Source: Burkholderiaceae bacterium (lineage in GTDB: Bacteria > Pseudomonadota > Gammaproteobacteria > Burkholderiales > Burkholderiaceae_C). Taken from it: a DNA stretch of 60,406 nucleotides. Shown here piece after piece: positions 1 through 8,272 of the stretch. Position numbers and translations under genes: made by a program. The stretch lies in NCBI GenBank assembly GCA_016790515.1, contig JAEUOY010000022.1, forward strand, positions 1-60,406, in the 5' to 3' direction. Under the pieces are notes generated by a model. It worked only from the letters and a program-made list of their open reading frames with translations. It ran no database searches and was not told the origin of the DNA. Each line of letters starts with the position of its first letter. Position 1 is the stretch's first letter.

Positions 1-43
1 CAAGAAGGCGCCCCAAAAGGGCGTCGTCAGCGCGGCAAAATAG
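1..43 (+). pseudogene. 3' end of a truncated gene running in from the left edge
   Basis: Reading from position 2, an open frame enters the window and stops at TAG 41-43, giving the tail KKAPQKGVVSAAK. The basic tail and the position just before a short direct repeat would suit the end of a transposition gene, but 13 residues are too few to name a family. It could also be a chance open frame. Confidence 0.25.
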
Positions 44-88
44 CGTCGTCCACAGGGTGCTTCGAGATGCCCTTCGGCGCCACGCCAA

Positions 89-136
89 GTGGCGGGCATA
101 TGCCGACTCCGGGTGGCCGGATTACGCCGACTCCTG
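89..136. repeat. Two tandem 24-bp imperfect direct repeats
   Basis: Units at 89-112 and 113-136 share GTGG, then CGG, and the end CGCCGACTCC/TGCCGACTCC, with about 16 of the 20 core bases identical. Repeated GTGGCCGG-type blocks near an element end are a habit of IS21-family insertion sequences. Together with the truncated frame to the left this could be the relic of an IS right end. No complete transposase is present in the window, so the assignment is tentative. Confidence 0.4.
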
Positions 137-250
137 ACAACTTCGCCGAGATTCGTCGCTGGCTACAGAATCTTGTCCGAAGCCGACTACGGTGGTGGTA
201 AGGCCTGCTAGGGGACGCTTGCCATCTCGCCAGAGATTTGGAGGAACTGC

Positions 251-703
251 ATGCCGATAGCCAACGACGGAGATATCGTTAGAGGGCTTGGCTATACAAC
301 GCTCTACGCGGCCTACATGGAGGAGGCTGTCGACGGGTGTCGCATCGCTCTGACGAAACGTGATCCGGCGCCTCCGAATGGGGTTGAGAAGTGGCCGATC
401 AGTAAGCGCGTCGAGTACGTGCAAGAGCGACTGGCGCAGTTCGCGCCGCTGCCTGAAGAGCTTGCTGGCCTTCCAAGTCACCTCGACTACATCCGCCACT
501 TGCTCGACCGACGAAACGAGGTCATCCACGGCCGAATCTATGGCAGCCTTCAGGGTGAGAAGGATGAGCTGCGTCCTGGCCGTCCGACAGGGAGCGCGAG
601 ACCAATAACCTCCGCCGAACTCTACGACCTCGCCAATGAGATGTTCGCGACGCTGGGGGCGCTCAACCACGCCTCGACGTTCGCGATCCCGCGGCTGCCA
701 TAG
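251..703 (+). CDS. Small HEPN-like protein (RX4H motif)
   Basis: This 150-residue protein starts at ATG 251 behind a strong ribosome binding site, GGAGGAA at 240-246 with a 4-nt spacer. It is mostly predicted helical. The sequence RRNEVIHGRIYG carries R88-N-x3-H93, matching the RX4-6H motif (with polar N after R) of HEPN ribonucleases and HEPN-like antitoxin or effector proteins. HEPN domains are frequent in toxin-antitoxin and phage-defence loci, usually as RNases. No partner nucleotidyltransferase is adjacent. The next intact gene is a large STAND-type NTPase 330 bases downstream on the same strand. Base composition is lower in GC than the rest of the window, suggesting transfer. The fold call rests on one motif, so the function is inference. 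Confidence 0.6.
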   Translation: MPIANDGDIVRGLGYTTLYAAYMEEAVDGCRIALTKRDPAPPNGVEKWPISKRVEYVQERLAQFAPLPEELAGLPSHLDYIRHLLDRRNEVIHGRIYGSLQGEKDELRPGRPTGSARPITSAELYDLANEMFATLGALNHASTFAIPRLP

Positions 704-795
704 CCGTTCCCAGCTGGCCTGCCGTTGCTCGAATTGCAGGGCTAGTGTGAGGGTATAGCCGATATCGAACGGAGACGTCGCAGGGCTCCGGGGGC

Positions 796-1011
796 CTAAA
801 GCCGAGTGTCGCGGCGCGCCTGCGCCGGCGTCAAGCGCCTCGGCACTAGGTTGCCGCGTTCGGTCTGGTCGGCCATCTTCTTGGCCCGCTCGAGGAGGTC
901 ACGCTACTCGTCGGTGCGGACGGGCACGACACGCGTGCGGCCGCCCTTGGCCCCCTCTTCGACCCGAAGGGTGTCCGCCACATGGGCGGCGCGCGGCTTG
1001 TCTGCGCTCAT
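796..1011 (-). pseudogene. Remnant of a phage-type integrase, broken by an amber codon
   Basis: On the minus strand a frame opening at ATG 1011 (MSADKPRAAHVADTLRVEEG) continues AKGGRTRVVPVRTDE, meets TAG at 906-904, and then stays open as RDLLERAKKMADQ to TAG 798-796. The joined peptide resembles the stretch of tyrosine recombinases around the conserved beta-hairpin (hhxxGxKGGRxRxVPhxTxEQRxxLxxA). The stop replaces the position where Gln (CAG) is usual. Both the N-terminal domain and the R-H-R-Y catalytic box are missing, so this is a decayed fragment. It lies between the HEPN gene and the NTPase gene and marks the segment as formerly mobile. The family call is from memory of the pattern and is not certain. 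Confidence 0.5.
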
Positions 1012-1036
1012 TGTGCCAATAGCATGAACGCGTCCC

Positions 1037-4000
1037 GTGCCAACTGCGGCATCATCAGCCATGGAGGAAGGCTCCCACGAGGAAATGCACAAAGTGACCC
1101 AGAAGCTATTCAACTTGAACCGGGCGCTCTATGAGGTGAGCGGCAAGGACTGGTCCGACACCGACCCCGAAATGGCCCGTGTGCTCAAGAAGCTTCAGAC
1201 CTGGCCTCAGCTACTCCAAAACAAGTGCTCCGTACTTGTGGGAAGCGCAAACTCGGGCAAGACCTCGGAGTTCCGCCTGCAGGTGCAAAGGCTCCGCGAA
1301 GCCAGTGCCCATGCCTGCTTCATCGCGGTTCGAGAGCTCATGGACAGCGGAAACGTCGATGACGCGCTTGAGGGGCCAGAGGCCACAGGCCTCGCAACGT
1401 GGGACGAGACACCGACCGAAAAGCTCTACCTGTTCGTTGACTCCTTCGACGAAGGTGCACTGGGCGGCCCGAGGGATCTCAAGGCATGCCTTCGCAAGCT
1501 CGTCAACCGTGTCCGCGGCTCATTGGACAGTGTCACTTGGGTGCTGTCGACGAGGCCGGCTATCTTGAATCAAGAGGTCATCAAGGTCATCGAAGACGCC
1601 CTGGAGGTGGCGATTCCCCTCACCGCAAGAACCGCTGCAGCGCCCTCATCGATTGCGCAAGCTGCAAGTAGCAGCACGGTGTCGCGGCCCGCGACAGTTC
1701 CAACGCAGCAAGTCGCGAAGGTCTATCGCCTCGCCCCTCTGTCACGAACGCAAGCAAAGACGCTCCTTGAGGACGCGTACAACTTCCAGGGCGTGGACGC
1801 ACTTGTTCAAGAGGCTGACCGCCTCGGCATGGGGTATCACCTGCTTACGCCGGGGAAGTGCAAGCTTCTGACCAAGCTGGACCTGCTTTCGAAGCCGCCT
1901 TCGAGCTTGGACGAAATCTACGCACGGTCGGTTGTCGCCCATCTTGATGCGCCGACCAGCGGCCGCGTTCGTTTAACCAAGACCTCCCGGGAGGAGTTGG
2001 AAGCCGAGGCAATACGGCTCGGTTGCGCCAGTACCTTGTGCGAGCGCTTGAATATCGAACTACCGTCCGAGTCGGATGAATCCAGTCCGTTGGCTCTGTC
2101 CGCCCGGACAATCGTGCGTGCGTTGCGCGAATCGGACCTGACCTACTTGCTGGGCAGCGACTTCTTCGAAGAGTCGGGCCATCACCAAGTCAAGATTCAG
2201 CCGGACGACATCCGTTTCTATCTAGGGGCCCGACGTCTCTCGTTGCTGATTGCTGGGCGCGAAGATGCCCTGAAGGTTTCCCAGTTGCTTGGCTGGATAG
2301 CTCCAACTGGCGAACGAGGCATCTTTGGGCCCTTCATGCCGCTTGCCGGCTGGCTGTCAGCACTCAACGAGTACTTTCGCGACGAGTGCATGAAGCTGGA
2401 CCCGCAGTGCATCGCCTTCTTCGGCGACCTTCGGTCGACGCCGCCTCAAGATGCCGAGCGAGCGCTCAGGGCCGCCCTCTCAAGAATCGGCAGCGGCGAG
2501 CGAATCGGTCGAGGCGCCTACACGCTGACGTCAGAGAACTACTGGCAAGCCGGCGCCCCTTCGTTGCTGCCAAACTTTCCGAAGCTGTACGCGGAGCACA
2601 GTGCGAACGAAGACGTACGCGAGTTGTTGCTCGAGATTGCGCGAACCGCGCGTTCGTCAGTGCTACTTGCCGACGCGTTCAAAGCGGCTGGCCAGGACTA
2701 TCACAAGGTCCTCAAGGATGCGGACTTGCTCGAGTACGTTCTCGAGGTCGGCACGGCTGCTGACAAGAGGAAGCTGCGGAGCGCCGCACTCAAGGCCACT
2801 GACCTCTCCGGCAGGAGCTTGCGCCTGCTGCTCAGCAGTAGTGCTTGGAGCGTCTTTGACGCCAAGGACATCGCCAAGCTTGTTCGCGGCTCTATGTCCA
2901 ACGGCAACGGACAACAGTGGCTGAGCTACAGCCTCGAGAGTGATGTTGCTCCAGGTGCCAAGACCGACGACTTGTGCGAGCTGACCTCCCTGCTGCTGGA
3001 CGCAGTCCTCGCTGCATTGCCGTCGAACCCGGATGACTCCATCCACGAAGCCCTTCATGAAGTGAAGTGGCTGGCCGAAGTGGTCGCAGAGCTGCTCGGC
3101 GAACTGGCCGGGCGCAAGCACTCCGCGGCGAGCAGAAGGTCCACGGCAGAGCTCATCGTCAAGTTCAGGACTCGGGTGCTGGACAGGGAATACTCGACGT
3201 TCATCGACCTAGATGAGCTTCGAGAGTCACTTCAGGCGCCGAGTGATATGCGGACCGCAGTGGTTCGGGAGTTCTTTCGTGTCGACAAGCCTGTGGACCT
3301 AGCAGCCGCGTGGCGTATTCTGTATGGTGGACGGGGTGTCTTCACGCCGACTCTAGAGGAAGCGCGCGCCGCCAGGTCGAAGCACTTCGTCAGCGCAATC
3401 GAGGAGCATGAAGCGGCCCTTCAGCGGGGTTCGAAGCAGACGGCAAGTGCACCAAAGCCGAAGAGAACGGTACCTGTCAGCGACAAGGCTCGAAAGGACC
3501 TCACGAGGCGCAGGGCCGGCATCAAGGCTGGAACTGACACGAACGCACTTGCCTGGTTCGCTCAAGTGCTTTCGTCGACGAGCGGCCTGTCGCGCTACGG
3601 AGACGTTGACATGACCGAGGTCCGCAGGGCCTACGGCGAAGCGCTGACCGCGGCGGTCGAACAGGGACTGAAAGCACTGTGGCGGAAGGAGGAACCCCGC
3701 CGAGACGAGAGCAACCCACGAAGCACCTACTGGTTGACGATTGCCGGCCTCCAAGGCCTGCACCTCGAGTTCACGGCGGCAACGGAGCACCTCCCCGCGA
3801 ACAAGGCCGAGCTACAGCGGGCCTTGGACTACGGCCTGTATGAACTCAACGGCGTTCCGAAGTGGTATTGGCGCTTGGTCGCCTCCGACTATGCGGAGTC
3901 CGTCAAATTTTTCAGGCGGACCCTTCGCCAGGCGGGCAAAGGGGCCGTGTCACAGGAGCGAGCGGCGAAGGTGCTGACATTGCTGGAGGAGGCTCCTGCA

Positions 4001-5365
4001 GACGTGCAGAGGGGGCTGGCCGACCTGGCTTGGTCCGCTGTATCTGGTGGCAGCTTGGATCCGTACCAGATGGATGCCGTTCTGTCCTTGATTGTTCAGC
4101 AGGGCCTGGTCTCTCCAACGACCTTCGGCGAGGAAGCCCGCAAGCGCGTCGTGGCAGACCCTCGCAACTCGCTCGCTGCTATCTGGTCAGTCAACTGGAT
4201 GGCGGTTGACGCAACGGAGTTCCTGGCGGCGGTTCAGGCCGCACGCGCAAACGACGCCGACGCGGCCGATGCACTCATCGCCGCTGTCGCCACGGCACTC
4301 GAGGACGGCCGCGGCCCGAAGTTGCTGGAGCTCTCGAAGAAGAGTCCATCCGCCGTGCACGCGCTCAAACAGCTCTACATTGAGCTCGTGCGTGTCGTAC
4401 CTCGAGAGGGGGACAGGGAACATGAGCCGCTGAAGGCCTATGACGTGAACGAACGTGAGCGGGCTCAGCGAACCCGCGATCGCATCCCCGGCTTGCTTGC
4501 GGCCACACAGAGCACTGCCGGCTATGTCGCCCTTAAAGAACTGCAAGCGTCCGCCAAGTCGAATCAGGAGCGAGACTACTACTTCCATCTGATGCAGCAG
4601 ACCGCCGAGTCCATGGCTCGTAGGCCGCGCCCAATGACTGAGGCCGAGTACCTCGAGTTCGAGCGCACTCTTCAAGCCGCGCCCGGCAGCCTGGAGGCAT
4701 TTGCACAGCGCGTGGAGAACGACATCCTGGACGTGAAGGAGGTCGTGGAGCACGGTGAGTTCAGCCCACGCCGGTTCCTGTCGACCAACTTCCAGGACGT
4801 TGAGGCTGGCGCGGTCAAGGCCATGGAAGACGAGTTTCAGCTGTACCTTGCCGGGCAGCTGGCGGTTGTCGGCCGCAAGCAGTACTCCGTCTTCCGCGAG
4901 CCGCAAGGTGCCGATGACGCTCGCCGAGACATCTCGGTTGCCGACGCGGCGCATGGCTGGAAGGTCACACTCGAGCTCAAGGTCTCCGGAGGCGGCTGGA
5001 CGGTGGATGAGTATCGGGACTCGCTTCGCAACCAGCTTGTCGGCCTCTACATGCGCGAGCGCAACACGACGGTGGGCTTCTTCGTGGTCTTGAAGCAGAC
5101 GTCCAGCAAAGGAGCCTCGCCGGACTTCGATGCACTTCTCGAACTTCTGCGCTCGGATGCACTTCAGCTGCAAGCGGAGCGGCCGGAGCTGCGCCTTCGG
5201 GTCATCGGCATTGACGCGACCGAGCCCCTCAAGGCTGACGGCACTTTGGTTCGCACCAAGGCCGCGCCGAAGGCAGTCAAGGACGCCAGGAAGGCGGCTC
5301 GCAAGACCAAGCGTGCAGCAAGTGCTGCCTCAGGGACCGCAGCAGGCTCGCCCTCGACCGCCTAG
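1037..5365 (+). CDS. STAND/NACHT-like P-loop NTPase fused to a C-terminal PD-(D/E)XK-like nuclease
   Basis: This very large protein has 1442 residues from GTG 1037, 1434 from ATG 1061 or 1426 from ATG 1085. None of the starts has an ideal ribosome binding site (GGAGGAAGG lies 14 nt before ATG 1085). Numbering is from GTG 1037. Walker A is GSANSGKT (69-76), Walker B is YLFVDSFDE (131-139), and LSTRP near 170-174 is the sensor typical of NACHT/STAND ATPases. DDIRFYLGARRL near residue 391 resembles the end of the STAND winged-helix region. A long helical, repeat-like middle (about 430-1250) would be the sensing part. Residues about 1255-1400 contain RRDISV then LELK (D1298, E1313, K1315) followed by QLVGLYM and TVGFFVVL, the layout of a restriction-like nuclease core. 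The tail is Lys/Ala rich. This architecture is typical of anti-phage NTPase effectors in general. The exact family is not recognised, and a defence role is inferred. Confidence 0.75.
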   Translation: MPTAASSAMEEGSHEEMHKVTQKLFNLNRALYEVSGKDWSDTDPEMARVLKKLQTWPQLLQNKCSVLVGSANSGKTSEFRLQVQRLREASAHACFIAVRELMDSGNVDDALEGPEATGLATWDETPTEKLYLFVDSFDEGALGGPRDLKACLRKLVNRVRGSLDSVTWVLSTRPAILNQEVIKVIEDALEVAIPLTARTAAAPSSIAQAASSSTVSRPATVPTQQVAKVYRLAPLSRTQAKTLLEDAYNFQGVDALVQEADRLGMGYHLLTPGKCKLLTKLDLLSKPPSSLDEIYARSVVAHLDAPTSGRVRLTKTSREELEAEAIRLGCASTLCERLNIELPSESDESSPLALSARTIVRALRESDLTYLLGSDFFEESGHHQVKIQPDDIRFYLGARRLSLLIAGREDALKVSQLLGWIAPTGERGIFGPFMPLAGWLSALNEYFRDECMKLDPQCIAFFGDLRSTPPQDAERALRAALSRIGSGERIGRGAYTLTSENYWQAGAPSLLPNFPKLYAEHSANEDVRELLLEIARTARSSVLLADAFKAAGQDYHKVLKDADLLEYVLEVGTAADKRKLRSAALKATDLSGRSLRLLLSSSAWSVFDAKDIAKLVRGSMSNGNGQQWLSYSLESDVAPGAKTDDLCELTSLLLDAVLAALPSNPDDSIHEALHEVKWLAEVVAELLGELAGRKHSAASRRSTAELIVKFRTRVLDREYSTFIDLDELRESLQAPSDMRTAVVREFFRVDKPVDLAAAWRILYGGRGVFTPTLEEARAARSKHFVSAIEEHEAALQRGSKQTASAPKPKRTVPVSDKARKDLTRRRAGIKAGTDTNALAWFAQVLSSTSGLSRYGDVDMTEVRRAYGEALTAAVEQGLKALWRKEEPRRDESNPRSTYWLTIAGLQGLHLEFTAATEHLPANKAELQRALDYGLYELNGVPKWYWRLVASDYAESVKFFRRTLRQAGKGAVSQERAAKVLTLLEEAPADVQRGLADLAWSAVSGGSLDPYQMDAVLSLIVQQGLVSPTTFGEEARKRVVADPRNSLAAIWSVNWMAVDATEFLAAVQAARANDADAADALIAAVATALEDGRGPKLLELSKKSPSAVHALKQLYIELVRVVPREGDREHEPLKAYDVNERERAQRTRDRIPGLLAATQSTAGYVALKELQASAKSNQERDYYFHLMQQTAESMARRPRPMTEAEYLEFERTLQAAPGSLEAFAQRVENDILDVKEVVEHGEFSPRRFLSTNFQDVEAGAVKAMEDEFQLYLAGQLAVVGRKQYSVFREPQGADDARRDISVADAAHGWKVTLELKVSGGGWTVDEYRDSLRNQLVGLYMRERNTTVGFFVVLKQTSSKGASPDFDALLELLRSDALQLQAERPELRLRVIGIDATEPLKADGTLVRTKAAPKAVKDARKAARKTKRAASAASGTAAGSPSTA

Positions 5366-5676
5366 CTGGTGCTGCCGTCGTTCGAGCCAGCGCCTGTAGC
5401 GGGGCCCAATGACTGCTTAGTGGCACTCAGCGTGAGTACGACCGCATAAGCCCACCGGCAGCAACCGCTGCAACGCGGTCACCACCCGCGCAGCCTCCCA
5501 GCCCTGCAGCAGCGCCGTCGCGCTGCCCGACGTCCGTCAGCCAGTGGCGCCGCCTGGCCACTCGAGCGAGCGGCCGCACCAGACGGTGAGTCGTGCGGCC
5601 TTGCCCGCACGCGCGGCAGGGCCAGGCCTGTCGACGGACAGGGCGCTGGACGTTGGCTGCTGGTGGTTCGAGGGCG
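5366..5676. other. Gene-free junction between low-GC accessory DNA and the high-GC chromosome
   Basis: These 311 bases contain no convincing gene. Composition changes from mixed sequence before about 5460 to the GC-rich style of the following operon. A short minus-strand frame (stop at 5419-5417, tail ending LLPVGLCGRTHAECH) reads like the C-terminus of a broken gene but is only about 39 codons long. No clear rho-independent terminator was seen for either neighbouring operon. Confidence 0.4.
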
Positions 5677-6429
5677 TCAGTACGTGGCCCGCCCGCCCGA
5701 GATGTCGAACACCGCGCCGGTGGAGAAGCTGCAGTCCTCCGACGCCAGCCAGGCCACCATCGCCGCGATCTCGGCCACCTCGACGAAGCGGCCCATCGGG
5801 ATCTTGCCGAGCATGAAGGCGATGTGCTCGGGCTTCATCTGCTCGAAGATCGCGGTGCGCGCCGCCGCCGGCGCCACCGCGTTGACCAGCACGCCCGTGG
5901 TCGCCAGTTCCTTGCCCAGCGACTTGGTCAAGGCGATCAGCCCGGCCTTGCTGGCGCTGTAGTGCGAGGCATTCGGGTTGCCCTCCTTGCCGGCGACCGA
6001 GGCGATGTTGACGATGCGGCCGTAACCCTGCGCGATCATCCGCGGCACGACCGCGCGGCAGGTCAGGTAGGGCGCGATCAGGTTCACTTCGACGACCTGT
6101 CGCCAGGCCGCGGGGGCGAGCTCCCAGGTCGGCGCGTTGCCGCCGGTGATGCCGGCGTTGTTGACCAGGATGTCGATGCGGCCGTGGCGGGCGATCGCGG
6201 CGGCGGTGGCGGCGGCCACCCCGGCTTCGTCGGTCAGTTCGACCCGGTCGCCGCTGACCGGGCCCAGCGCGGCGAGCGACTGCACCGCCTCGGCCAGCCG
6301 CGGCGCGTCGATGTCCCACAGCACCACGGTCGCGCCGCTGGCCAGCAGGCGCTGCGCGGTGGCCAGGCCGATGCCCTGCGCCCCGCCGGTGATCACCGCG
6401 ACGCGGCCGGCCAGGTCGAGCCGGTTCAC
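5677..6429 (-). CDS. SDR-family oxidoreductase, last gene of the sugar-acid operon
   Basis: A 250-residue classical short-chain dehydrogenase. The start is GTG 6429, overlapping the upstream stop as GTGA, which implies translational coupling. Cofactor motif TGGAQGIG lies at 14-21, an acidic residue (WDID) after beta-2 points to NAD preference, NNAG is at 90-93, and the catalytic set is S144, Y157 and K161. The C-terminus ends in a Gly-rich turn common to this family. It likely oxidises or reduces a sugar, sugar acid or lactone precursor in the pathway encoded by the same operon. Sequence alone does not fix the substrate; galactose/arabinose 1-dehydrogenase, or an aldonate dehydrogenase feeding the dehydratase at 17262, are the leading options. 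Confidence 0.85.
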   Translation of the reverse strand: MNRLDLAGRVAVITGGAQGIGLATAQRLLASGATVVLWDIDAPRLAEAVQSLAALGPVSGDRVELTDEAGVAAATAAAIARHGRIDILVNNAGITGGNAPTWELAPAAWRQVVEVNLIAPYLTCRAVVPRMIAQGYGRIVNIASVAGKEGNPNASHYSASKAGLIALTKSLGKELATTGVLVNAVAPAAARTAIFEQMKPEHIAFMLGKIPMGRFVEVAEIAAMVAWLASEDCSFSTGAVFDISGGRATY

Positions 6430-7433
6430 GCCAGGCCCCTCAGGGCCTCGGGGGTGGCCGCGCAGTCGGCGATGTACTGGCGGATGATGTCGGCGAAGTT
6501 CGCCTCGGGCTCGAGCCCCAGCGCGGCGGCACGGTCGGCGCGGGCGCCGGTCGGCCAGTTGGCGACGATGCCGGCGATGCGCTCGTCGCGCTCGAAGCGC
6601 ACCCGCGCGCGCACCGCCGGGCCGGCCACCTCTTCCAGCGCCGCCAGCATCTGCGCCACGGTGACGTTCAGCGCCGGCAGGTTCAGCGCCAGCCGGCCGC
6701 GGTAGGCGTCGCGGCTGGCCTCGTAGACGGCGATCAGCCCTTCGACCGTGCGCTGCGGGCTGCTGACCGGGTGCGAGACCTCGGGCGACACCGGGCAGAC
6801 CGATTCGACGCCGGCCAGCGGCTCGCGGATGATGCCGCTGAAGAACGACGACGCGGCGCCGTTGGGCCGGCCGGGGCGCACCGTCACCGTCATCAGCCGG
6901 GCGCTGCGGCCGTCGAGGTAGCCCTTGCGGGTGTAGTCGGCCACCAGGTGCTCGCAGATCAGCTTCTGGATGCCGTAACTCGTCTGCGGCGCGGGCAGCG
7001 TGGTGTCGGTGACGATGGCCGGCAGCGGCACCGCGTCGTCGGGACCGAACACCGCGACCGAGCTGCTGAACACCAGCTTCGCGGCCGGGGCGCCGGCGCC
7101 GACACGGGCGCGCAGCGCGTCGAGCAGGGCCCGCGTGCTGTCGAGGTTGCTGCGCAGGCCGAGGTCGAAGTCGGCCTCGCATTCGCCCGACACCGCCGAG
7201 GCGAGGTGGAACACGCCGTCGAAGGCCTCGTCGCGCAGCGCGGCCACCTGCTGCAGCAGCGCGCCGACGCGGCCCTCGACGCGCGCATCGGCCAGCAGGT
7301 CGGCCGGCGCGGCGGCCTGGTCGGCCAGCACGATGCGGCCGATGGTGCGGCCATCGAGCGTGCCGCGCTGCAGCAGCGTGCGCGCCAAGCGGGCGCCGAC
7401 GAATCCGGCACCGCCGGTGATCAGGAGGTTCAT
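6426..7433 (-). CDS. denD: NAD-dependent epimerase/dehydrogenase, D-erythronate dehydrogenase (DenD)-like
   Basis: A 335-residue extended SDR. The chosen start is MNLLITGGAGFVG at 7433, because its ATG overlaps the GntR stop as ATGA and the Gly-rich NAD motif begins at residue 7. A five-codon longer start at 7448 exists. It shows HLASAVSGECEADFD, the catalytic pattern SSSVAVFG with YGIQK, and VRPGRPNGAASSFFSG, features I associate with DenD, which oxidises the C2 hydroxyl of four-carbon acids such as D-erythronate. Close homologues act on other aldonates, and here the companion genes are for C6 aldonates, so the actual substrate may differ. It is coupled at both ends to its neighbours in the operon. 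Confidence 0.75.
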   Translation of the reverse strand: MNLLITGGAGFVGARLARTLLQRGTLDGRTIGRIVLADQAAAPADLLADARVEGRVGALLQQVAALRDEAFDGVFHLASAVSGECEADFDLGLRSNLDSTRALLDALRARVGAGAPAAKLVFSSSVAVFGPDDAVPLPAIVTDTTLPAPQTSYGIQKLICEHLVADYTRKGYLDGRSARLMTVTVRPGRPNGAASSFFSGIIREPLAGVESVCPVSPEVSHPVSSPQRTVEGLIAVYEASRDAYRGRLALNLPALNVTVAQMLAALEEVAGPAVRARVRFERDERIAGIVANWPTGARADRAAALGLEPEANFADIIRQYIADCAATPEALRGLA

Positions 7434-8233
7434 GGGGCTTTGGGCCATGGCGTGGTGGGAACGGTCGGTCTGGCCGCGCCGCGGGCGCCGCGGGCCTTCA
7501 GCCGCGGCGCCGGCAGCGCCAGCGACGGCAGCTTGCGGCGCGAGGCGAGCACCGCCTCGATGTCCTCGCCGGCGCCGTCGATCAGCACCAGGATCGCCTT
7601 CTCGGCGCGCGCCGGGGCGCGGGCGATCACCGCGTCGAGCACCGCGCGGTGCAGCGGCAGTGAATTGGCCGGGCCGTCGGGCCGCGAGGTCGACAGCTCG
7701 AACGCGGTGCGCAGCAGCGCGCCGAGCGCCTTGCTCATCTGGATCACCATGCGGTTGTGGCAGGCGCGCAGCAGGCCCTGGTGGAAACGCAGGTCGTGGG
7801 TGACGTAGTCGCCGCCGAGCTCGATCGCCGCCTTCATGCCGGCGTAGGCGGTCTCGATGCCGGCGATGTCCTCGGGCGTCGCGCGTTCGGCGGCCAGCCG
7901 CACCGCGGCCGGCTCGACGACGCGGCGCAGCTCCTGCAGGTCGCGCAGGAACTCGCGGGTGAAGCCGATCTTGCTCTGCCACACGACCACGTCGGGATCG
8001 AACCAGTTCCAGTGCTCCTCGGGCAGCACCCGGGTGCCCAGCTTCGGGCCGGTGACCAGCAGGCCCTTGGCCACCAGCGATTTCACGGCCTCGCGCACCA
8101 CCGTGCGCGACACCCCCAGCTGCTCGCACAGCAGCGGTTCGGGCGGGATCGCGGCGCCCACCGGGTAGCGGCCGCCGACGATGTCCTCGCCGAGCAGGTC
8201 GACGGTGTTGCCGTGCACGTTCTTGATCGTCAT
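7430..8233 (-). CDS. GntR-family (FadR/FCD subgroup) transcriptional regulator
   Basis: A 267-residue regulator. The N-terminal winged helix (about 10-75) contains IPPEPLLCEQLGVSRTVVRE and a wing ending TRVLP. The C-terminal FCD helical bundle (about 95-225) carries the metal/ligand-binding Asp and His residues (HDLRFHQGL and LPLHRAVLDA). FCD regulators usually repress sugar-acid genes and release DNA when they bind a sugar-acid intermediate. The gene sits inside the operon it probably controls, 39 nt after the cupin gene and coupled by ATGA to the denD-like gene. The matching 20-bp sites at 14377 and 17196 are the obvious candidate operators. The 50-residue Arg/Pro-rich tail past the FCD domain is unusual and looks unstructured. 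Confidence 0.9.
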   Translation of the reverse strand: MTIKNVHGNTVDLLGEDIVGGRYPVGAAIPPEPLLCEQLGVSRTVVREAVKSLVAKGLLVTGPKLGTRVLPEEHWNWFDPDVVVWQSKIGFTREFLRDLQELRRVVEPAAVRLAAERATPEDIAGIETAYAGMKAAIELGGDYVTHDLRFHQGLLRACHNRMVIQMSKALGALLRTAFELSTSRPDGPANSLPLHRAVLDAVIARAPARAEKAILVLIDGAGEDIEAVLASRRKLPSLALPAPRLKARGARGAARPTVPTTPWPKAP

Positions 8234-8272
8234 CGCCGGGGTCTCGGCAAGGCTGTGCCGGGAGCGTGCGCC

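Noticed and set aside
122-670. Minus-strand frame of 182 codons over the HEPN-like gene
   Set aside because: The plus-strand gene has a strong ribosome binding site and a family motif; the minus frame has neither.
806-1027. Plus-strand frame of 73 codons before the NTPase gene
   Set aside because: It is antisense to the integrase remnant, has no ribosome binding site and is Arg/Ser/Thr rich without a motif.
5417-5535. Minus-strand frame ending LLPVGLCGRTHAECH
   Set aside because: About 39 codons, no good start or ribosome binding site, no family recognised. It may be a decayed gene end but cannot be supported as a feature.
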